In this document: one piece after another, positions 56,084 to 64,000 of the stretch
Layout: each line of letters opens with the position of its first letter
How positions within the stretch are numbered: the stretch's first letter is position 1
DNA from: Pseudomonas shirazensis
GTDB taxonomy: Bacteria; Pseudomonadota; Gammaproteobacteria; Pseudomonadales; Pseudomonadaceae
Assembly: GCF_014268785.2 (NCBI RefSeq)
Contig: NZ_JABWRD020000002.1
Span: 722,001 to 786,000, forward strand
Length of the DNA: 64,000 bases
Direction of reading: 5' to 3'
Notes under the pieces: model-generated
Told to the model about the DNA's origin: nothing
Seen by the model: only the letters and a program-made list of their open reading frames with translations
The model's database searches: none
Program-made: the position numbers and the translations under genes

Positions 56084-57481
56084 TTACTCGTCGTCGTCGA
56101 AGTTGTACGCCCCCGGGGCGAGGTTCTCGAAGCGGGTGTACTTGCCGATGAACGCCAGGCGGACAAAGCCGATCGGGCCGTTCCGCTGCTTGCCGATGAT
56201 GATCTCGGCGACGCCCTTGTGCTCGGTCTCGGGGTGATAGACCTCATCCCGGTAGACAAACATGATCACGTCGGCGTCCTGCTCGATTGCACCCGATTCA
56301 CGCAAGTCGGAGTTGACCGGGCGCTTGTTCGGGCGCTGTTCCAGCGAGCGGTTCAACTGCGACAGGGCAATGACAGGGCAGTTGAATTCCTTGGCCAGGG
56401 CTTTCAACGAGCGGGAAATCTCCGAAATCTCGTTGGTACGGTTGTCACCACTGGAGCCCGGGATCTGCATCAGCTGCAGGTAGTCGACCATGATCATGCC
56501 GATCTCGCCGTGTTCACGGGCCAGGCGGCGGGTCCGCGCGCGCATCTCCGAAGGGCTGATGCCGGCGGTATCGTCGATGAACAGCTTGCGGTCGTTGAGC
56601 AAGTTGACCGCCGAGGTCAACCGCGGCCAGTCGTCATCATCAAGCTGACCGGAACGCACCTTGGTCTGGTCGATGCGACCCAGTGACGAGAGCATCCGCA
56701 TGATCAGCGATTCGCCTGGCATCTCGAGGGAGAACACCAGCACTGCCTTGTCGCTGCGCAGCACGGCGTTTTCCACCAGGTTCATGGCGAAGGTGGTTTT
56801 CCCCATCGACGGTCGGCCGGCAACGATGATCAGGTCGGCCGCCTGCAAACCGCTGGTCTTGCCGTCCAGGTCGGTATAGCCGGTGGAGATACCGGTGATG
56901 TCGCTGTCGGAGTTGAACAGCGTGTCGATGCGGTCGATGGCCTTGGCCAGCAGGTCGTTGACCCCGACCGGGCCGCCGGTCTTGGGCCGCGCCTCGGCGA
57001 TCTGGAAGATCTGCCGCTCGGCATCGTCAAGAATCTCGGCGGCGTTGCGCCCTTGCGGGTTGAAGGCGTTGTCGGCGATATCGGTGCTGATGCTGATCAG
57101 CTGGCGCAGCGTGGCGCGCTCACGAATGATCGCCGCATAGGCCTTGATGTTGGCAACCGACGGGGTGTTCTTGGCCAGCTCGGCCAGATACGCCAGGCCA
57201 CCGACCTGGCTCGACTGGCCTTCGCGGTCTAGCTGTTCGTGCAGGGTGACCACGTCGAACGGCTGGTTGAGGTCAACCAGCTTGTGGATGGCACGGAAGA
57301 TCAGGCGGTGGTCATGCCGATAGAAGTCGCCATCCGAAACCTGATCCAGCACCCGCTCCCAGGCTTCGTTGTCCAGCATCAGACCACCGAGCACGGCCTG
57401 TTCGGCCTCGATGGAATGCGGCGGCACTTTCAGCGCAGCGGTTTGCAGGTCGAGCTGTTCTGGATGGGTGATCTCGTTCAT
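56084..57481 (-). CDS. dnaB: Replicative DNA helicase DnaB
   Basis: Hexameric helicase of the replication fork, 465 residues. The N-terminal domain holds PPHSIEAEQAVLGGLMLD. The C-terminal RecA-like domain holds Walker A AGRPSMGKTTFAMNL, Walker B IMVDYLQLM and IGKQRNGPIG. The start is set by family alignment at MNEITHPEQ; the ribosome site is weak. It lies downstream of rplI after a terminator hairpin. Confidence 0.97.
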   Translation of the reverse strand: MNEITHPEQLDLQTAALKVPPHSIEAEQAVLGGLMLDNEAWERVLDQVSDGDFYRHDHRLIFRAIHKLVDLNQPFDVVTLHEQLDREGQSSQVGGLAYLAELAKNTPSVANIKAYAAIIRERATLRQLISISTDIADNAFNPQGRNAAEILDDAERQIFQIAEARPKTGGPVGVNDLLAKAIDRIDTLFNSDSDITGISTGYTDLDGKTSGLQAADLIIVAGRPSMGKTTFAMNLVENAVLRSDKAVLVFSLEMPGESLIMRMLSSLGRIDQTKVRSGQLDDDDWPRLTSAVNLLNDRKLFIDDTAGISPSEMRARTRRLAREHGEIGMIMVDYLQLMQIPGSSGDNRTNEISEISRSLKALAKEFNCPVIALSQLNRSLEQRPNKRPVNSDLRESGAIEQDADVIMFVYRDEVYHPETEHKGVAEIIIGKQRNGPIGFVRLAFIGKYTRFENLAPGAYNFDDDE

Positions 57482-57508
57482 GGCCACAATAGAATTCTGG
57501 GTGATGAG

Positions 57509-57547
57509 AAAAACAAAGGGCACGGCCTGCAAAGCAGAGCCGCGCCC
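57509..57547 (-). terminator. Intrinsic terminator after rplI
   Basis: On the minus strand GGGCGCGGC/GCCGTGCCC with a ~12-base loop followed by TTTGTTTTTC. It separates the ribosomal cluster from dnaB. Confidence 0.75.
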
Positions 57548-57592
57548 AATGTTAACCGGCTAGCCCACAGGGAGCCAGCCGAGTGCTACAGC

Positions 57593-58039
57593 TTAGGCTG
57601 CAACGACAACCACGCGAACGGTGGCTTCAACGTCGCTGTGCAGGTGCACGGCTACGTCGTATTCGCCAACGTTACGGATGGTGCCGTTCGGCAGACGAAC
57701 TTCAGCTTTAGCCACTTCAACGCCGGAGGCGGTCAGGGCATCAGCGATGTCGTGGGTGCCGATCGAACCGAACAGCTTGCCTTCGTCGCCAGCGGTGGCA
57801 GTGATAGTCACTTCCAGCTCGGCCAGTTGGGCAGCACGGCTTTCAGCCGAAGTTTTCTTGTCGGCTGCAGCTTTTTCCAGCTCGGCGCGACGTTCTTCGA
57901 ACGCAGCGACGTTGGCGGCATTGGCAACAGTGGCCTTGCCGAACGGCAGCAGGAAGTTACGGCCGTAACCGGCTTTAACTTTAACTTTGTCGCCCAGGTT
58001 GCCCAGGTTAGCGACTTTTTCCAGCAGGATCAGTTCCAT
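57593..58039 (-). CDS. rplI: 50S ribosomal protein L9
   Basis: 148 residues. N-terminal signature [32 protein letters not shown]. Last gene of rpsF-rpsR-DUF2232-rplI. Confidence 0.98.
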   Translation of the reverse strand: MELILLEKVANLGNLGDKVKVKAGYGRNFLLPFGKATVANAANVAAFEERRAELEKAAADKKTSAESRAAQLAELEVTITATAGDEGKLFGSIGTHDIADALTASGVEVAKAEVRLPNGTIRNVGEYDVAVHLHSDVEATVRVVVVAA

Positions 58040-58059
58040 TTGGTAAAACCTCTTAACTT

Positions 58060-58950
58060 TTAACCTTCACCGTTCGCGGAATCGTCACCCTGAGGCGACT
58101 TGCGACCGCGAAAATCAACCAGGCTATCGACAATGGCCAGGACCACGAGCAGCGGATAAGTCAGCTGCATGAACAGCACCAGCGTCACGTACAACCCGAC
58201 CAGCCAGAATCTGCCCAGACGTTTCTGTGCCACCAACCCGTGCAGCAGGGCAAGCCCGGCAAACATGAGCGGTACGCTGCAAAGCGGCGTGAGCAGCGCC
58301 AGGGCAGAACCGAGGTTCGGACCCAACACCATGCACCCCAGCAATACCAGCGTTGGCACCAAGGGAATCCGTACCGCTTGAAACTCGCGGCCGAAACCTC
58401 CCGGGTTGTACAACGAGGCCTGCCAGTAGCGCCCCAACATCAGGGACAACACACTGACAACCTGCAGCAACGCCGCAATCAGGCCGTTGAGCACCGGTAC
58501 GACAAGACTCCCAAGGCGTGCCTGCTCCTCTACCGATAACTGCTGGTAGAGACCGTCGAGCATCTGCGGCAGGGCTTTTTCAAGCGCTCGCGCCAGAGCT
58601 TCAATCGGTTCACGGAACACCGAACTGAGAATCAGGCCATACAACAGGCCCAGTGCAATGCTGGTCAACAGCACCCGGTTCCAGGAGTGCCCGGCGCGCA
58701 ACAGCGCAGCCAGCCCCAGCGTACCCAGCAACACCATCAAGGTGCGCGGCTCGCCGAAGACCCACCAGACCAACGCCGGCAAAATGCCCCAGACGATGAC
58801 CGAGGAAGCGTCCTTGAAACCGCGCCGCAGGAACACCAGGCTCCCAGCGGCGGCACACAACCAGAACAACAGCGGCAATGCCGCACAACCGGCCACTACT
58901 ACAGCGGCCTGCACGCGACCGCGCATGATGAAATCAGCTAACGCCCGCAT
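58060..58950 (-). CDS. DUF2232 membrane protein in the ribosomal cluster
   Basis: 296-residue integral membrane protein with about eight TM helices and a C-terminal hydrophilic tail ([10 protein letters not shown]). It belongs to the YybS/DUF2232 type, function unknown. In pseudomonads it occupies this place between rpsR and rplI; no priB is present between rpsF and rpsR. Confidence 0.85.
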   Translation of the reverse strand: MRALADFIMRGRVQAAVVVAGCAALPLLFWLCAAAGSLVFLRRGFKDASSVIVWGILPALVWWVFGEPRTLMVLLGTLGLAALLRAGHSWNRVLLTSIALGLLYGLILSSVFREPIEALARALEKALPQMLDGLYQQLSVEEQARLGSLVVPVLNGLIAALLQVVSVLSLMLGRYWQASLYNPGGFGREFQAVRIPLVPTLVLLGCMVLGPNLGSALALLTPLCSVPLMFAGLALLHGLVAQKRLGRFWLVGLYVTLVLFMQLTYPLLVVLAIVDSLVDFRGRKSPQGDDSANGEG

Positions 58951-58983
58951 GCTTATCCCTTGCTACTTGTCGAAAGCCAGGCC

Positions 58984-59214
58984 TCAGCGGCCGTGGCTGT
59001 CGGTGTAGGCAAGCAGGGCCAGGAAGCGGGCGCGCTTGATAGCGGTAGCCAGCTGACGCTGATAACGAGCTTTGGTACCGGTGATACGGCTTGGAACGAT
59101 CTTGCCGGTTTCGGATACGTAAGCTTTCAGGGTGTTGAGATCTTTGAAGTCGATCTCTTTCACGTCTTCAGCAGTGAAGCGGCAGAATTTACGACGACGG
59201 AAGAAACGTGCCAT
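58984..59214 (-). CDS. rpsR: 30S ribosomal protein S18
   Basis: 76 residues: [13 protein letters not shown] start, [19 protein letters not shown] and [17 protein letters not shown]. It pairs with S6, encoded 28 bases upstream. Confidence 0.98.
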   Translation of the reverse strand: MARFFRRRKFCRFTAEDVKEIDFKDLNTLKAYVSETGKIVPSRITGTKARYQRQLATAIKRARFLALLAYTDSHGR

Positions 59215-59242
59215 GTAATAGGCTCCTCAAAAGGTCCGTGGA

Positions 59243-59665
59243 TTACTCGTCAGCGCTATCGCTGGCGTCGCTGTCATTGCTGTCGTCGCCATCGGCGCCA
59301 TCAGCTTCAGGACGTTCACGACGCTCACGGCGCTCGCTGCGGTTCTCTTCGGCCTTGAGCATCTCGGACGGGCCAGTAACGGCTTCGTCGCGACGGATGA
59401 CCAGGTTACGGATCACGGCATCGTTGTAACGGAAGTTGTCTTCCAGCTCGGCCAGGGCCTTGCCAGTGCACTCAACGTTCAGCATCACGTAGTGAGCCTT
59501 GTGAACATTGTTGATTGCGTAGGCCAGTTGACGACGACCCCAATCTTCCAGACGGTGGATTTTGCCACCATCTTCTTCGATCAGCTTGGTGTAACGCTCA
59601 ACCATGCCGCCGACTTGCTCGCTCTGATCCGGGTGGACCAGAAAGATGATTTCGTAATGACGCAT
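59243..59665 (-). CDS. rpsF: 30S ribosomal protein S6
   Basis: 140 residues: [31 protein letters not shown] and [13 protein letters not shown]. It has an acidic Ser/Asp C-terminal tail, as in E. coli S6, which is modified by RimK there. First gene of the cluster; GGAGC ribosome site 7 bases upstream. Confidence 0.98.
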   Translation of the reverse strand: MRHYEIIFLVHPDQSEQVGGMVERYTKLIEEDGGKIHRLEDWGRRQLAYAINNVHKAHYVMLNVECTGKALAELEDNFRYNDAVIRNLVIRRDEAVTGPSEMLKAEENRSERRERRERPEADGADGDDSNDSDASDSADE

Positions 59666-59786
59666 GAATGCTCCTTACGGGTTAGAAGCCTGCCAGGGAA
59701 TCTGGTCAGACAAGGAGTGAATGACACTGTATGACTTGCCTTGTGCAGAAGGCACATGCGCGCCTGCCTGCTGGGCAAGGGGCGCA

Positions 59787-59815
59787 ATTGTAGAGAAGGC
59801 GGGACGCACAAGCAA
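59787..59815 (-). promoter_or_regulatory. Promoter of the rpsF cluster
   Basis: Minus strand TTGCTT, 17 bases, TACAAT. The predicted start is near 59780, giving a ~115-base leader with a TGCCTT/AAGGCA hairpin (59737-59754) that could take part in S6:S18 feedback. Confidence 0.6.
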
Positions 59816-59868
59816 GGTGATTGGCGATTATTTGAACAGGTAGAAACATATCCGTAATAGATGCCAAC

Positions 59869-59912
59869 TGAGCCGGCCTCTTCGCGGGTAAACCCGCGAA
59901 GAGGCCGGCTCA
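59869..59912. repeat. Perfect 20-bp inverted repeat (REP-type) after rlmB
   Basis: Two exactly complementary 20-base arms (TGAGCCGGCCTCTTCGCGGG and its complement) with a TAAA loop. It is the other common Pseudomonas REP form. It lies 9 bases after the rlmB stop and probably terminates rnr-rlmB. Confidence 0.85.
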
Positions 59913-59921
59913 GGCAACAGC

Positions 59922-60668
59922 TCAGCGCTTCAGTTGGCGCTGACGTACGGCTTCGAACAGGCACACACCGGTAGCCACCGACACGTTCAGGCTGCTGACG
60001 CTGCCAGCCATCGGCAGCTTCACGAGGAAGTCGCAATGGTCACGGGTCAGACGACGCATGCCCTTGCCTTCAGCACCCATGACCACCACCAGCGGACCGG
60101 TCAGGTCCTGTTGGTAGATCTCCTTGTCGGCTTCGCCGGCAGTGCCGACCACCCACAGGCCGCGCTGCTGGAGCTTCTCCAGGGTACGCGCCAGGTTGGT
60201 CACGGCGACCAGCGGTATCACCTCGGCAGCGCCGCAAGCAACCTTGCGCACAGCCGGGGTCAGGGTCGCCGACTTGTCCTTGGGCACCACCACCGCAATG
60301 GCACCGGCAGCATCGGCGGTGCGCAGGCACGCGCCGAGGTTGTGCGGGTCGGTAACACCATCGAGCACGAGAATCAGCGGCGGGGTTTCGGTGCGCTCGA
60401 GCAACTCCTCGAGCATCAATTCGCCCCACACCTGCGCCGGGCTGACTTCAGCCACCACGCCCTGATGCACGCCTTCAACCCAGGCGTCCATCTCGCGACG
60501 CTCGGCCTGGCCGACCGCTACGCGGTTTTCTGCGGCCAGAGCCAGCAGGGTTTGCAGACGCGGCTCACTGCGCCCTTCCGACAACCAGATCTGCTTGACC
60601 CGCTTGGGGTGGTGCTGCAGCAGCGCCTGCACAGCGTGCACGCCGTAGATTTTTTCCAACTGACTCAT
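59922..60668 (-). CDS. rlmB: 23S rRNA (guanosine-2251-2'-O)-methyltransferase RlmB
   Basis: SPOUT methyltransferase, 248 residues. N-terminal ribose-binding domain IYGVHAVQALLQHHPKRVKQ, then the knotted domain with LDGVTDPHNLGACLRTADAAG, VVVMGAEGKGMRRLT and SLNVSVATGVCLFE. It overlaps rnr by 4 bases, the usual rnr-rlmB pair. Confidence 0.97.
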   Translation of the reverse strand: MSQLEKIYGVHAVQALLQHHPKRVKQIWLSEGRSEPRLQTLLALAAENRVAVGQAERREMDAWVEGVHQGVVAEVSPAQVWGELMLEELLERTETPPLILVLDGVTDPHNLGACLRTADAAGAIAVVVPKDKSATLTPAVRKVACGAAEVIPLVAVTNLARTLEKLQQRGLWVVGTAGEADKEIYQQDLTGPLVVVMGAEGKGMRRLTRDHCDFLVKLPMAGSVSSLNVSVATGVCLFEAVRQRQLKR

Positions 60669-63319
60669 GACTTGTTCTTGCTCTTGCGTGGCGCGCCGGA
60701 CTTGGGCGGCCCTTTACGGTGTTTGCTTGGCTTGTCGCTGGCAGACTTGCTCGAACTCTTGCCGGACTTGCTTGCCGTCGGCGCATTGCGGGCTTCGCCC
60801 ATCAGCGCCTTTTTCACTTCACGGCTCTTGCGTACTTCGGCGTTGCGCTGCACGGCATCGCTCGGGAAGTAGGCATCCGAACTTTCGTTCTTGCGCCGAC
60901 GCGGTGCTGGCTCGGCCTTGGCTTCTGGCTTGGCTTGCGACGTGGCCTCGCGCTTGCTGTCCTGCTTCACGTCACGCTTGCCGGTGCCTGCACCTTTGCC
61001 TGCCGGCGCGGACTTGCCCGCCGGAGCCGTGTCGGCGGCGCCTCGCTGCTTGCGGCCAACCGGCGCATTGACCGTGGTTTCGGACATTTCAAAGTCGATC
61101 TTGCGCTCGTCGAGGTCGACCCGCATGACCTTGACTTCAACCGTGTCGCCCAGGCGGAAGCTGCGGCCGGTGCGTTCGCCCGACAGGCGATGATGCACGG
61201 CGTCATAGTGGTAATAGTCGCCCGGCAGCGCGCTGACGTGGACCAGGCCTTCGACGTAGATGTCGGTCAGCTCGATGAACAGACCAAAACCGGTCACCGC
61301 GGTGATCACGCCCGGGAAGATTTCGCCCACACGGTCTTTCATGTACTCGCACTTGAGCCAGTTGACCACGTCGCGAGTGGCCTCGTCGGCGCGCCGCTCG
61401 GTCATCGAGCACTGCTCGCCCATCTGCTCCAGAGTGGCAACGTCATATGGGTAGATGCGCGCTTTGGGGATGGCCACGGCACCGGCACGCTTGACGTGCG
61501 GGGTGTCGATTTTGGAGCGGATCACGCTGCGAATGGCGCGGTGCACCAGCAGATCCGGGTAACGGCGGATCGGCGAGGTGAAGTGGGTGTACGCCTCGTA
61601 GTTCAGACCAAAGTGGCCATTGTTGTCGGTGCTGTACACCGCCTGGCTCAACGAGCGCAGCATCACCGTCTGGATCAGGTGGAAGTCCGGACGCCCGGAG
61701 ATGCTCGCCAGCAGGGCCTGGTAGTCCTTCGGCGAAGGCTCCTTGCCCTTGTGCAGCGACAAGCCCAGCTCACCGAGGAAGGCGCGCAGTTTTTCCAGAC
61801 GCTCCGGTGGCGGGCCGTCGTGCACACGGTACAACGACGGCACTTCGTGCTTCTGCATGAACGCAGCGGTCGCAACGTTGGCCGCGAGCATGCACTCTTC
61901 GATCAGCTTGTGCGCTTCGTTACGCACAGTCGGGCGAATTTCTTCGATCTTGCGGTTATCACCGAAGATGATCCGGGTTTCCTGGGTCTCGAAGTCGATC
62001 GCACCACGGGTATGGCGCGCCGCCAGCAGGACCTTGTAAAGGGCGTGCAGGTTCTTCAGGTGCGGCACGACCTCGCTGTACTCATCGCGCAGGGCCTTGC
62101 CTTCACGGGTGCGCGAGTGCTCGAGCATGCTGCTGACCTTGTTGTAGGTCAGCCGTGCATGGGAGTGGATCACCGCCTCGCAGAACTGGTAATCGACCAT
62201 CTGCCCGGACTTGTTGATGGTCATTTCACAGACCATGGCCAGGCGATCGACGTGCGGATTCAACGAGCACAGGCCGTTGGACAGCTCCTCGGGCAGCATC
62301 GGGATCACCCGCTCAGGGAAATACACCGAGTTGCCGCGCTGCTGCGCTTCGATATCCAGGGCCGAGCCCAGGCGCACGTAGCTGGACACGTCAGCAATTG
62401 CCACGTACAGGCGCCAGCCGCCGGAGAACAGCCGCAGCTTGCCTTGCGGCTCACAATAGACGGCGTCGTCGAAGTCACGGGCGTCTTCGCCGTCAATAGT
62501 GACGAACGGCAGGTGACGCAGGTCGATGCGGCGTTCCTTGTCCTTTTCTTCGACTTCGGAGCGGAACTTGCGCGCTTCCTTGACCACTTCCTGCGGCCAC
62601 ACGTGCGGGATGTCGTAGCTGCGCAGGGCAACGTCGATTTCCATGCCCGGCGCCATGTAGTTGCCGATCACCTCGACCACATCACCCTGCGGCTGGAACC
62701 GCGGCGTTGGCCAGTGGGTGATCTTGATTTCGACGAACTGGCCGATCTTGGCGCCACCGTTACGCCCGGCAGTGACCAGCACTTCCTGCTGGATCTTCGG
62801 GTTGTCCGGGGTTACGTAGCCGATGCCGCCTTCTTCGAAGTAACGGCCAACCACGCTCTCATGGGCGCGGGAGATGATCTCGACCAGCACACCTTCGCGG
62901 CGACCACGACGGTCAGTACCGGAAACCCGTGCCAGGGCACGGTCACCGTCGAACGCCAGACGCATCTGCGACGGGCTGAGGAACAGGTCAGCGCTGCCAT
63001 CATCCGGGATGAGGAAGCCGAAACCATCACGGTGGCCAGACACGCGGCCGCAGATCAGGTCCAGTTTGTCTACCGGGGCATATGTGCCACGCCGGGTATA
63101 GATCAGCTGACCGTCACGTTCCATGGCGCGCAGGCGGCGGCGCAGGGCTTCGATCTGGTCTTCTTCGAGCAGGCCGAACTCTGCGGCCAGCTCCTCGCGC
63201 GCGGCTGGCTCGCCACGATCGGCAAGGCGCTGCAGGATCAGCTCACGGCTGGGAATAGGGTTGTCGTATTTATCCGCTTCGCGAGCGGCCTCTGGATCGA
63301 GGGATTGCCAATCGGCCAT
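60665..63319 (-). CDS. rnr: Ribonuclease R
   Basis: 3'-5' processive exoribonuclease acting on structured RNA. It has 884 residues, longer than E. coli RNase R (813) because of an extended tail. Order: N-terminal HTH-like region, cold-shock domains, catalytic RNB domain (FVTIDGEDARDFDDAVYCE, with the metal-binding Asp set, and HFTSPIRRYPDLLVHRAI), S1 domain (VGEIFPGVITAVTGFGLFIEL) and a Lys/Ser/Pro-rich basic tail from ~residue 750. AGGAGGGG precedes the ATG. The tRNA-Leu pair lies upstream on the other strand. Confidence 0.96.
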   Translation of the reverse strand: MADWQSLDPEAAREADKYDNPIPSRELILQRLADRGEPAAREELAAEFGLLEEDQIEALRRRLRAMERDGQLIYTRRGTYAPVDKLDLICGRVSGHRDGFGFLIPDDGSADLFLSPSQMRLAFDGDRALARVSGTDRRGRREGVLVEIISRAHESVVGRYFEEGGIGYVTPDNPKIQQEVLVTAGRNGGAKIGQFVEIKITHWPTPRFQPQGDVVEVIGNYMAPGMEIDVALRSYDIPHVWPQEVVKEARKFRSEVEEKDKERRIDLRHLPFVTIDGEDARDFDDAVYCEPQGKLRLFSGGWRLYVAIADVSSYVRLGSALDIEAQQRGNSVYFPERVIPMLPEELSNGLCSLNPHVDRLAMVCEMTINKSGQMVDYQFCEAVIHSHARLTYNKVSSMLEHSRTREGKALRDEYSEVVPHLKNLHALYKVLLAARHTRGAIDFETQETRIIFGDNRKIEEIRPTVRNEAHKLIEECMLAANVATAAFMQKHEVPSLYRVHDGPPPERLEKLRAFLGELGLSLHKGKEPSPKDYQALLASISGRPDFHLIQTVMLRSLSQAVYSTDNNGHFGLNYEAYTHFTSPIRRYPDLLVHRAIRSVIRSKIDTPHVKRAGAVAIPKARIYPYDVATLEQMGEQCSMTERRADEATRDVVNWLKCEYMKDRVGEIFPGVITAVTGFGLFIELTDIYVEGLVHVSALPGDYYHYDAVHHRLSGERTGRSFRLGDTVEVKVMRVDLDERKIDFEMSETTVNAPVGRKQRGAADTAPAGKSAPAGKGAGTGKRDVKQDSKREATSQAKPEAKAEPAPRRRKNESSDAYFPSDAVQRNAEVRKSREVKKALMGEARNAPTASKSGKSSSKSASDKPSKHRKGPPKSGAPRKSKNKS

Positions 63320-63431
63320 CAGGAGGGGTTCACCTTGGTATATATAGAGTAGAAGTTTGGCATAGGCCTATTGAAACCGGAAATGTCGTCGTTGGACAGC
63401 CCCCGTCTGACAGTCTTGTTGGCGAGGGAAG

Positions 63432-63470
63432 CTCAACAGAATCAACGTGTTGAGTTTTTTACTTTTTTTT
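63432..63470 (+). terminator. Orphan plus-strand terminator-like hairpin
   Basis: CTCAACA, a 9-base loop, TGTTGAG, then TTTTTT-AC-TTTTTTTT. It has the shape of an intrinsic terminator, but no plus-strand gene precedes it (rnr starts at 63319 on the other strand). Its T tract also lies just upstream of the tRNA promoter's -35, where it could act as an UP element. Confidence 0.55.
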
Positions 63471-63482
63471 TGATACGAGGGC

Positions 63483-63511
63483 TTTACAGCCCCCAATGGC
63501 GTCCGTATAGT
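63483..63511 (+). promoter_or_regulatory. Promoter of the tRNA-Leu pair
   Basis: TTTACA, 17 bases, TATAGT, followed by a GC-rich GCGCACC discriminator as in stringently controlled stable-RNA promoters. A T-rich tract lies upstream. The expected start is near 63518, about 70 bases before the first tRNA. Confidence 0.8.
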
Positions 63512-63588
63512 GCGCACCACAACGACGGACACCGCCGTTGTAGTTGAGATAAGCGATGTTGTAAAGCATCCTTTAATCTTGACAGTGT

Positions 63589-63675
63589 GCCCAGGTGGCG
63601 GAATTGGTAGACGCGCTGGTTTCAGGTATCAGTGACCGCAAGGTCGTGGAAGTTCGAGTCTTCTCCTGGGCACCA
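63589..63675 (+). tRNA. tRNA-Leu (anticodon CAG)
   Basis: 87 bases including encoded CCA. Acceptor GCCCAGG pairs with CCTGGGC. Class II long variable arm (GACCGCAAGGTC). Anticodon loop TTCAGGT gives CAG at 63623-63625. T arm has TTCGAGT. Confidence 0.97.
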
Positions 63676-63755
63676 AATATTTCGAAGCATAGATAGCAGG
63701 TATGTCTGTGATTCAGCAAGAGATTCATCGCAGTACGCTGTAGATGTAAAGCTTT

Positions 63756-63842
63756 GCCCAGGTGGCGGAATTGGTAGACGCGCTGGTTTCAGGTATCAGT
63801 GACCGCAAGGTCGTGGAAGTTCGAGTCTTCTCCTGGGCACCA
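63756..63842 (+). tRNA. tRNA-Leu (anticodon CAG), second identical copy
   Basis: Base-for-base identical to the first copy, 80 bases downstream, same promoter. Anticodon at 63790-63792. Confidence 0.97.
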
Positions 63843-63846
63843 AATT

Positions 63847-63877
63847 AAAAACCCACTAGCTTGCTAGTGGGTTTTTT
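63847..63877 (+). terminator. Intrinsic terminator of the tRNA operon
   Basis: AAAAACCCACTAGC, TT loop, GCTAGTGGGTTTTTT, 4 bases after the second tRNA. Nothing supportable was seen in the last ~120 bases of the window. Confidence 0.92.
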
Positions 63878-64000
63878 CTTGCCTGCGATTTGGTATGCCC
63901 CGCCACTCCCCCTGCTCCGCGGCTCGATAGCTGACTTATGAATTTCTCGTAATGCGGCCACATGAGAAACGATTTCGTTTACCATTGTTTCCAAATATGT

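Noticed and set aside
60719..63352. 877-codon plus-strand open frame opposite rnr
   Set aside because: Antisense shadow; rnr motifs on the other strand are unambiguous. The same applies to long frames opposite ygiQ, asmA-like, purD, cobJ, cycA, PepSY and oprC.
63878..64000. Start of a mobile island after tRNA-Leu
   Set aside because: No integrase start, att repeat or other gene signal in the bases available.

Overview
The window is a piece of a Pseudomonas chromosome, most like the P. putida/P. fluorescens side of the genus. Codon use is GC-rich, and the gene order (dusB-fis-purH-purD-retS; cob cluster; oprC; urtABCDE; osmE; braCDEFG; pncB-nadE-azu; ygiQ; dnaB-rplI-rpsR-rpsF; rlmB-rnr; tRNA-Leu) is one I recognise from pseudomonads. 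Copies of a Pseudomonas-type REP palindrome (core TAGGAGCGGCCTTG with a mirrored partner) sit in several intergenic gaps. No phage, insertion sequence or CRISPR array was seen.

Layout. 1-7.9 kb: dusB (5' truncated), fis, purH, purD, the RetS hybrid sensor kinase and a MarC-type membrane protein. 7.9-9.9 kb: three minus-strand genes of unknown function that look like diverged copies of one another, lower in GC than their neighbours; this is the only clearly accessory block. 10-17.6 kb: two divergent cobalamin operons, cobG-cobH-cobI-cobJ and cobL-cbiD-cobK, for an aerobic-type corrin pathway that uses CbiD. 17.7-24.1 kb: NfeD/band-7 membrane proteins, then a copper locus (two DUF2946-like proteins, a PCu(A)C chaperone, the OprC TonB receptor and a PepSY membrane protein). 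24.2-31.4 kb: cycA and the urea ABC transporter urtABCDE behind a sigma-54 promoter. 31.4-43.8 kb: housekeeping and stress genes, including a GNAT acetyltransferase, cbpA-cbpM with a sigma-32 type promoter, a YegD-like Hsp70, a PerM-type permease, a PsiF-repeat protein, a lipase without a signal peptide, osmE, a ferritin-like protein, an AsmA protein, a small secreted protein made of five 15-residue repeats, a DesT-like regulator, an AGE-family epimerase and an SDR.

43.8-49.5 kb: a 0.56 kb non-coding stretch with clustered DnaA boxes, then the branched-chain amino acid transporter livK-H-M-G-F (braCDEFG) behind a sigma-54 promoter with a consensus core. 49.9-53.6 kb: NAD salvage (pncB, nadE), azurin with an ANR/FNR box, and a LOG-family protein. 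53.7-63.3 kb, all on the minus strand: ygiQ, dnaB, the rpsF-rpsR-DUF2232-rplI ribosomal cluster, rlmB and rnr. The window ends with two identical tRNA-Leu(CAG) genes under a strong promoter, preceded by a hairpin-plus-T-tract that has no gene to terminate.

Most of the window is conserved core genome. The parts most worth a second look are the three-paralogue block, the DnaA-box cluster, the orphan terminator upstream of the tRNAs, the 15-residue repeat protein and the disulfide-less intracellular lipase. Several sigma-factor and regulator sites could be read directly and are listed as features.
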